In this document: in pieces, positions 59,494 through 64,000 of the stretch
Layout: each line of letters opens with the position of its first letter
Numbering within the stretch: the first letter of the stretch is position 1
From: Clostridia bacterium
Lineage (GTDB): Bacteria > Bacillota > Clostridia > Oscillospirales > CAG-272
Assembly: GCA_017466375.1 (NCBI GenBank)
Contig: JAFTUH010000044.1
Span: 1-64,000 of the forward strand
DNA length: 64,000 nt
Direction of reading: 5' to 3'
Translations under genes and position numbers: made by a program
Notes under the pieces: model-generated
Seen by the model: only the letters and a program-made list of their open reading frames with translations
Told to the model about the DNA's origin: nothing
Databases searched by the model: none

Positions 59494-59889
59494 ATGAAAA
59501 CGATAACTGAAGTTGTAGCAGCCCTCATTTGGCGGGGTGATAAATTCATGATCTGCCAACGCCCGGCGCACAAGGCACGAGGTCTTCTGTGGGAGTTTGT
59601 TGGCGGTAAGGTAGAGCATGGAGAAACAAAAGAACAAGCGCTCATTCGTGAGTGCCAAGAAGAATTGGCAGTGACGCTGTCCGTTGGCGATGTATTTATG
59701 GATGTCGTACACGAATATCCCGATCTGACGGTGCATCTGACGCTGTTCAACGCCACCATTGCCGCGGGCGAACCGCAGAAGCTGGAGCATAACGATATTC
59801 GGTGGATCACGCCGAGCGAGATTTCAAACTATGACTTCTGCCCTGCGGATGAAGAAATACTTGCAAAGATTTGCGAGGTATATAAATGA
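59494..59889 (+). CDS. Nudix hydrolase, MutT type
   Basis: 131 residues from the ATG at 59494. The Nudix box GGKVEHGETKEQALIRECQE matches GX5EX7REUXEE apart from the residue spacing at its end (ECQEELAV), consistent with an 8-oxo-dGTP or related (d)NTP diphosphatase. CQRPAHKARGLLWEFVGGKVE is characteristic of MutT-like members. It begins 3 bp after the ilvD remnant without a clear ribosome binding site and overlaps the TipAS gene by 4 bp (ATGA), so translation is coupled. Normal length. Confidence 0.88.
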   Translation: MKTITEVVAALIWRGDKFMICQRPAHKARGLLWEFVGGKVEHGETKEQALIRECQEELAVTLSVGDVFMDVVHEYPDLTVHLTLFNATIAAGEPQKLEHNDIRWITPSEISNYDFCPADEEILAKICEVYK

Positions 59890-60260
59890 AAAATTACGAA
59901 ACCGAAGTTTGCTCTCGTTGGGGCAACACAGACGCCTACCGCGAGCACGAGCAGAAAACAAAGAACTACACCAATGAAAAATGGACAGTGGCAAACGATG
60001 GCTTGATGGCGATCTTTGCTGAGTTCGCCGCATGTAAGGATAGTGGCGCGAGAGCAGATTCTAACGAGGCACAGGCGCTTGTCGCCAAGCTTCAAGCGCA
60101 CATCACCGAGAACTACTACACCTGCACTGACGAGATCCTTGCAGGTCTGGGCAAGATGTACGCAGCCGACGAGCGATTCAAGAAGAACATCGACAAGTAC
60201 GGCGAAGGAACAGCGGAATTTGCGGCAGAAGGGATAAGGATATATGTTGAAAATAAATAA
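59886..60260 (+). CDS. Stand-alone TipAS-domain protein
   Basis: 124 residues matching the thiopeptide-binding TipAS domain: RWGNTDAYREHEQKTKNYTN, a long helix, ITENYYTCTDEILAGLGKMY and DERFKKNIDKYGEGTAEFA. In most proteins this domain follows a MerR-type DNA-binding domain; here that part is absent and the gene starts at the domain edge. Stand-alone TipAS proteins are known as antibiotic-binding proteins (short TipA form, AlbA-like). Overlaps both neighbours (4 bp with Nudix, 17 bp with rhodanese). Could sequester a thiopeptide or similar compound (inference). Confidence 0.85.
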   Translation: MKNYETEVCSRWGNTDAYREHEQKTKNYTNEKWTVANDGLMAIFAEFAACKDSGARADSNEAQALVAKLQAHITENYYTCTDEILAGLGKMYAADERFKKNIDKYGEGTAEFAAEGIRIYVENK

Positions 60261-60642
60261 ACGGTTTTTGATTGCTCTTCTAACGTTCACATTGCCGTTT
60301 GGTTGCGTTGGATGCTCGGATGGTGGTTCTGCGACCTATGAACAGATCAGCGGAGCGGAAGCCAAGGCTTTGATGGATAGCGAGAGCGGATATATCATCC
60401 TTGACGCAAGAGAACAGGATGAATACGACGAGGGGCACATCCCCGAAGCAATTCTCATTCCTTATGGTGAAATTGCCGACCGCGCTGAAAAGGAGCTTCC
60501 CGACAAGGATCAGTTGATTCTCGTCTATTGCCGAAGCGGCAGAAGAAGCAAAATCGCAGCCGAGGAGCTTGTCAAGCTCGGATATACCAACGTCAAGGAG
60601 TTCGGCGGCATCATCGATTGGAAATATGAGATCGTAAAATAA
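60244..60642 (+). CDS. Rhodanese-like lipoprotein
   Basis: 132 residues. The N-terminal signal MLKINKRFLIALLTFTLPFG leads to a lipobox-like CVGC, so it is an anchored extracytoplasmic lipoprotein. The rhodanese domain is complete: ISGAEAKALMDSESGYIILD, AREQDEYDEGHIPEAILIPY and the active-site loop VYCRSGRRS with its Cys, then LGYTNVKEFGGIIDW. It transfers sulfane sulfur or acts on oxidised thiols; the acceptor is unknown. It overlaps the TipAS gene by 17 bp. Confidence 0.9.
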   Translation: MLKINKRFLIALLTFTLPFGCVGCSDGGSATYEQISGAEAKALMDSESGYIILDAREQDEYDEGHIPEAILIPYGEIADRAEKELPDKDQLILVYCRSGRRSKIAAEELVKLGYTNVKEFGGIIDWKYEIVK

Positions 60643-60675
60643 AAAGGTTAATCGACCTTTGACGGCAACCGATTT

Positions 60676-61185
60676 ATGAAAAAACACATCGCAAACATCA
60701 TCACGGGCTCGCGCATTGTATTCAGTTTGTCGCTCTTGTTCAAACCACTGTCATCGGCATGGTTTTACGTGCTCTATCTGCTTTGCGGACTCAGTGATAT
60801 GATAGACGGCACTGTGGCAAGAAGGACAAGCAGCGCAAGTGAATTCGGAGCAAGACTTGATACGGTTTCGGATTTCGTATTTATGACCGTGGCTTTGATC
60901 AAATTCCTGCCGCATCTTCATATCCCCGTGTGGCTATGGATATGGATCGGTATTATCGCCATGATCAAGCTTGGAAACGTGGTTTGGGGATTCGTTCGCA
61001 CGAAAAAACTCATATCCCATCATACCGTTCTGAATAAGATAACGGGACTGTTGCTGTTCCTTCTGCCTGTGACGATAAGCTTTGTTGACTTGACCTACAC
61101 CTTACCCATCGTATGCACCATTGCAACGGTCGCGGCGATTCATGAGGTATATGATACATATTCGGAGAAAAAATATGATACTTGA
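60676..61185 (+). CDS. CDP-alcohol phosphatidyltransferase family protein
   Basis: 169 residues with four to five membrane segments. The catalytic signature D-G-x2-A-R-x8-G-x3-D-x3-D is exact: DGTVARRTSSASEFGARLDT followed by VSD. These enzymes join a CDP-alcohol to an alcohol acceptor to make phospholipids such as phosphatidylglycerol phosphate. The start MKKHIANIITGSRIVFSL is typical of PgsA-like members; the exact acceptor is not readable. It overlaps the GNAT gene downstream by 11 bp. Confidence 0.9.
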   Translation: MKKHIANIITGSRIVFSLSLLFKPLSSAWFYVLYLLCGLSDMIDGTVARRTSSASEFGARLDTVSDFVFMTVALIKFLPHLHIPVWLWIWIGIIAMIKLGNVVWGFVRTKKLISHHTVLNKITGLLLFLLPVTISFVDLTYTLPIVCTIATVAAIHEVYDTYSEKKYDT

Positions 61186-61741
61186 AACAGACCGCTTGAT
61201 CCTCCGTCCGTTCACTGAGAACGATGCGGCGGACGCATTTGAATATTTACACGAGCCGATGGTACATTGCTTCGCTTGCATGAAAACCGAAACAATAGAA
61301 GATGTAAGAAAGGCTGTGCTTGACAGAGCCAAGGACGGCGAGTTTTACTTTGCCATCACGCTCAAGGAAAACGGCAAGGTCATCGGCGAGATCGATGCCA
61401 TGCCTGAAGCGACTGCTCCCGACGAAGAAAATGCCGCAAGGGATACCTTCAGCCCTTGTTGGATGCTGAATCCCGAATACCATGGCAAGGGCTATGCCTA
61501 CGAGGCGGCTCACGCCTTCTTCGATTATCTCTTTGGCGAGAAGGGCGCACGTCGCATTTACGCCTATACCGAGGACTACAACATAGCAAGTCAGAAGCTC
61601 TGCGAAAAGCTCGGTATGCGCCGCGAGGGGCTGTTTGTGGAGTTCGTGAGCTTTGTGAAGGACGAGAACGGCAATCCCATATATGAGAATACGTATCAGT
61701 ATGCGATATTGAAAAAGGAATGGGAACAGAACGGCAAATAA
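61175..61741 (+). CDS. GNAT acetyltransferase, RimJ/RimL type
   Basis: 188 residues from the ATG at 61175 behind GGAG, overlapping the previous gene by 11 bp. The beginning LETDRLILRPFTENDAADAF is characteristic of RimJ/RimL-like enzymes. The acetyl-CoA loop reads NPEYHGKGYAYEAAHAFFDY, and NIASQKLCEKLGMRREGLF is the conserved end of the fold. Likely acetylates a small molecule or a protein N-terminus; the substrate is unknown. Confidence 0.9.
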   Translation: MILETDRLILRPFTENDAADAFEYLHEPMVHCFACMKTETIEDVRKAVLDRAKDGEFYFAITLKENGKVIGEIDAMPEATAPDEENAARDTFSPCWMLNPEYHGKGYAYEAAHAFFDYLFGEKGARRIYAYTEDYNIASQKLCEKLGMRREGLFVEFVSFVKDENGNPIYENTYQYAILKKEWEQNGK

Positions 61742-61759
61742 GAATTTGACGAGGTGACT

Positions 61760-62164
61760 ATGAATATTACTCCTACCGAAAACGAAATCAAATATATACG
61801 AGAAGAGCTCAATCAATTCAATAATGAGAGAGTCGGCGAGGATGGTCATACACCTCTAAACATCGTGGAATATGACACCAACGGCAATATTATTGGTGGT
61901 ATTCTCGGTGGCACTTATTGGGGGTGGATGTATGTAGATATTCTTTGGGTACACGAAAACCACCGCTATAAAGGCATTGGATCAAAGCTCTTGCGTGAAG
62001 CTGAAAAAGAAGCTGTTCGCAGAGGTTGCCATCACGTTCATCTTGATACAATGAGTTGGCAAGCTCCCGAATTTTATCAAAAGCACGGGTATGAAGTGAT
62101 TGGCATTCTTCCCGATATTCCGAATGGCAATCAAAAATATCTGCTTATGAAAGCATTAAGATAA
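61760..62164 (+). CDS. GNAT acetyltransferase
   Basis: 134 residues from the ATG at 61760; GTG at 61754 is possible, but GAGGTG then serves as the ribosome binding site of the ATG. Core: GGILGGTYWGWMYVDILWVH, acetyl-CoA loop HRYKGIGSKLLREAEKEAVR, and LDTMSWQAPEFYQKHGYEVI with the conserved Tyr. Small single-domain members like this act on antibiotics, polyamines or other amines; the substrate is unknown. 18 bp after the first GNAT gene. Confidence 0.9.
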   Translation: MNITPTENEIKYIREELNQFNNERVGEDGHTPLNIVEYDTNGNIIGGILGGTYWGWMYVDILWVHENHRYKGIGSKLLREAEKEAVRRGCHHVHLDTMSWQAPEFYQKHGYEVIGILPDIPNGNQKYLLMKALR

Positions 62165-62208
62165 ACAATCAAATTCCAATTTGTAGGTGTAATACGGTTA
62201 AAGAACTA

Positions 62209-62619
62209 ATGCACGACCCTATCTTCCTTGCAGGGAAGTCGGAGGTCGCAACAAAAGAAGATTTGCAGGTTGCACAGGACTTGCTGGATACGCTGATGGC
62301 GCACAGAGAAAGCTGTGTAGGTATGGCAGCGAATATGATTGGTGTGCGCAAGCGCATTATCGCTTTTCTTGACGAGAGCGGACGAGCTCCTACGTACACG
62401 GTTATGCTCAATCCCGAGATCACCAAGAAGGATGGTGCATACGATACCGAGGAAGGATGTCTGTCGCTTCTCGGCGGACCACGTAAGTGTAAGCGATATA
62501 AGACAATCAAGGTGCAGTATCAGACCTTGGAAATGCAGACCCGCACGAAAAACTTCACCGGTTGGACGGCTCAGATCATTCAGCATGAGGTGGATCATTG
62601 TAATGGGATATTAATTTAA
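62209..62619 (+). CDS. def: Peptide deformylase
   Basis: 136 residues. Removes the formyl group from nascent proteins. The three motifs are GMAANMIG (normally G-x-G-x-A-A-x-Q), EGCLS with the metal Cys, and QHEVDH with the metal His pair and catalytic Glu. The start is doubtful: upstream codons continue in frame as N-T-V-K-E-L before the first ATG, with AGGTG correctly spaced for an ACG codon where an ATG would be expected. The native start may have mutated, leaving a start six residues in. Probably an accessory rather than the housekeeping copy. Confidence 0.88.
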   Translation: MHDPIFLAGKSEVATKEDLQVAQDLLDTLMAHRESCVGMAANMIGVRKRIIAFLDESGRAPTYTVMLNPEITKKDGAYDTEEGCLSLLGGPRKCKRYKTIKVQYQTLEMQTRTKNFTGWTAQIIQHEVDHCNGILI

Positions 62620-62658
62620 ACCGACCACGAAGGTTGAAATATGATGGAGGTAAAATTT

Positions 62659-63549
62659 ATGACAATTGTTGAAAGAAGAAAAAATAATATTGAGATTTTC
62701 AAAAATACGATGGAGCTGTGCCATACTCATCCGAAATTACGCGGAGGCATAAAAAACTCCATAGAAGAACAGGTTGTTCTTGATGAGAAAGCACCGTATT
62801 GGTTTGATGAGAAATTGTTGGTATCCTATGAAGAGAAGGCAAAAATAGTTGTCAGTGAGAAACGTTCATTTGAAGCGGCACGTGAGTATGCTCGAGTTGG
62901 TAAGAAAGTCTGTGTTCTCAATTTTGCGGATTGGACAACACCTGGAGGTTGGGTACTTAAAGGAGCATCGGCGCAGGAAGAGAGCCTTTGCCGTTGTTCT
63001 ACTTTGTATCCTTGTATTAGCGATCCAAATGTTGAGAATTTCTATGCAAGTCACAAGGCAGAAAAAAAGAAGAATCCTATGCACATACTTCATAACGATG
63101 ATTTGATTTATACGCCAAATGTGACGGTATTTAAATCGGACACGGACATGCCCGAAATTCTTCCAGAGGAAGAGTGGTACCAAGTAGATGTTATTAGTTG
63201 TGCAGCCCCACGCCTTCGGTTACGCTCTGCTGACCAGAAAAAACTGGGATTAACTAGTGATGTTCTTGAGATTGAAGAAGAAGAACTTCGTAGAATATTA
63301 GATTCTCGTATTCGCAGGATAATTGAATCCGCTCGATATTGCTCTGGCGGTAGCATTGAAGTACTGATCCTCGGTGGCTTTGGGTGTGGAGCATTTCGAA
63401 ATCCCCCAGAGTTTGTTGCGCAAACCTTTAATAAGGTCATAAATGATTTTATTTATGACTTCGAGATAATTGAGTTCCCTATATTTCATAAAAACAAAGA
63501 AGTTGCCAACTACGAAGCTTTTTGCAAATATATTACTTCCGAACAGTGA
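62659..63549 (+). CDS. TIGR02452 family protein (microbial PARG-like)
   Basis: 296 residues from the ATG at 62659, 8 bp after GGAGG. The pattern VLNFADWTTPGGWVLKGASA-QEESLCR is the ADP-ribose loop of bacterial PARG-like, macrodomain-related proteins, with the catalytic tandem Glu in QEE. LILGGFGCGAFRNPPEFVAQ is the second signature. The usual Gly-Gly-Gly before the QEE loop reads Gly-Gly-Trp. The family removes ADP-ribose from proteins or nucleic acids; some are linked to phage defence. The gene is AT-rich compared with those before it and is followed by a terminator. Confidence 0.88.
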   Translation: MTIVERRKNNIEIFKNTMELCHTHPKLRGGIKNSIEEQVVLDEKAPYWFDEKLLVSYEEKAKIVVSEKRSFEAAREYARVGKKVCVLNFADWTTPGGWVLKGASAQEESLCRCSTLYPCISDPNVENFYASHKAEKKKNPMHILHNDDLIYTPNVTVFKSDTDMPEILPEEEWYQVDVISCAAPRLRLRSADQKKLGLTSDVLEIEEEELRRILDSRIRRIIESARYCSGGSIEVLILGGFGCGAFRNPPEFVAQTFNKVINDFIYDFEIIEFPIFHKNKEVANYEAFCKYITSEQ

Positions 63550-63564
63550 CACGAAGGCAAAAAG

Positions 63565-63605
63565 AAAACCACACAGCTAATATAAATGATGCTGTGTGGT
63601 TTTCT
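63565..63605. terminator. Bidirectional terminator at the end of the accessory cluster
   Basis: AAAACCACACAGC / GCTGTGTGGTTTT stem with a 13-base loop. Confidence 0.85.
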
Positions 63606-63642
63606 GTATCATTTCTCGGTATTGGGCAGGATTATATATGTA

Positions 63643-64000
63643 TCAACCCCTGGAACGATAGCATAACCGCCACAGGTTCCGTGTATTTGACCGGCATCGT
63701 CGATGTGAGTAACTCCACCCTCTCGAGCAGTGTATTGAGGTTCGCCTTCTATCGTGAGAAAGGACCTCGATAGCGATCCGCGCACCAAGCCGAAAGGCAT
63801 AGACGAAAATCTCCCTCTCATTGATGTCGGTTAGCTCATTATAGCAGTCGTCGAACTTTTCGAGAATCTCCTTTTGCTTGTCCGTCAGCTCCTTCAAAAG
63901 CGTATCGTGATGATCTGCTACGTAGCCCATCAGCTCCTTCGTTTCTTTGTCCGCGCTCCTACAAACCGTGTTCGGGCATACGTTGCCGTAGAATAGTTCT
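63643..64000 (-). CDS. DUF6809-like protein (5' end outside the window)
   Basis: About 118 residues are visible and the frame is open to the right edge. The visible start ELFYGNVCPN and the core ELTDKQKEILEKFDDCYNEL with EREIFVYAFRLGARIAIEVL match the DUF6809 pattern, a small helical protein of unknown role in Clostridia. After IEVLS the sequence turns Arg/Ser-rich (HDRRRTSIHCSRGWSYSHRR). A neighbouring frame reads smoothly there (GEPQYTAREGGVTHIDDAGQ to LPNTEK, stop at 63609), so the tail may be frameshifted or joined to another gene's end. Confidence 0.6.
   Translation of the reverse strand, partial: ELFYGNVCPNTVCRSADKETKELMGYVADHHDTLLKELTDKQKEILEKFDDCYNELTDINEREIFVYAFRLGARIAIEVLSHDRRRTSIHCSRGWSYSHRRCRSNTRNLWRLCYRSRG

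Overview
The window reads as a chromosomal contig of an anaerobic, Gram-positive gut-type Firmicute (class Clostridia, probably Oscillospirales or Christensenellales). This rests on SLH and M56/BlaI proteins, an oxygen-sensitive glycyl radical enzyme, a B12 riboswitch with an ECF S component, encoded-CCA tRNAs and sigma-A promoters with 17-bp spacers. The placement is inference; no rRNA or marker gene is present.

Left 27 kb (1-27358, minus strand): a tandem array of at least 16 diverged paralogues of about 570 residues, 15 complete and one cut by the left edge. I number them 1-16 from left to right; transcription runs right to left. Each has an N-terminal beta-rich domain and a C-terminal domain that looks like a glycoside-hydrolase-type TIM barrel. 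None has a signal peptide. Copies 3, 4 and 10 each have their own promoter, and an inverted repeat (GGAC-N16/17-GTCC) sits exactly 6 bp upstream of each -35 box. This array is the most unusual thing here.

27434-37900: hsp33 and a 2-hydroxyacid dehydrogenase (translationally coupled, upstream of the array), an S-layer protein, an AraC regulator divergent from a glycyl radical enzyme, cysteine synthase, an Asn/Gln-rich microprotein, tRNA-Arg(CCT), a cobalamin-riboswitch unit (DUF4430 lipoprotein plus ECF S component) and a second AraC regulator.

37941-48113: carbohydrate metabolism (GH35 beta-galactosidase, BadF/BcrA-type sugar kinase, nagA), then a BlaI repressor with an M56 sensor protease carrying a novel extracellular part, and a LysR regulator divergent from a CofE-like gamma-glutamyl ligase.

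48394-52684: mosaic, partly AT-rich region. It holds a methyltransferase, IS-like and palindromic repeats, tRNA-Pro(GGG), a GH39 fragment fused to an AbiH fragment, and a second copy of the M56 sensor part without its protease.

52730-58674: amino-sugar operon (Gfo/Idh oxidoreductase, nagA, nagB) divergent from a third AraC regulator, a DUF6512 membrane protein and an orphan EutH transporter.

59008-64000: one promoter followed by a deleted ilvD remnant and eight tightly packed small accessory genes (Nudix, TipAS, rhodanese lipoprotein, CDP-alcohol phosphatidyltransferase, two GNATs, peptide deformylase, TIGR02452/PARG-like), then a partial DUF6809 gene at the right edge.

Taken together, the window looks like a glycan-scavenging locus. 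Cytoplasmic hydrolases (GH35 and perhaps the array proteins) would release sugars, and the kinase with nagA/nagB would process amino sugars. The link of the array to glycans is inferred from fold-like motifs and neighbours, not shown.
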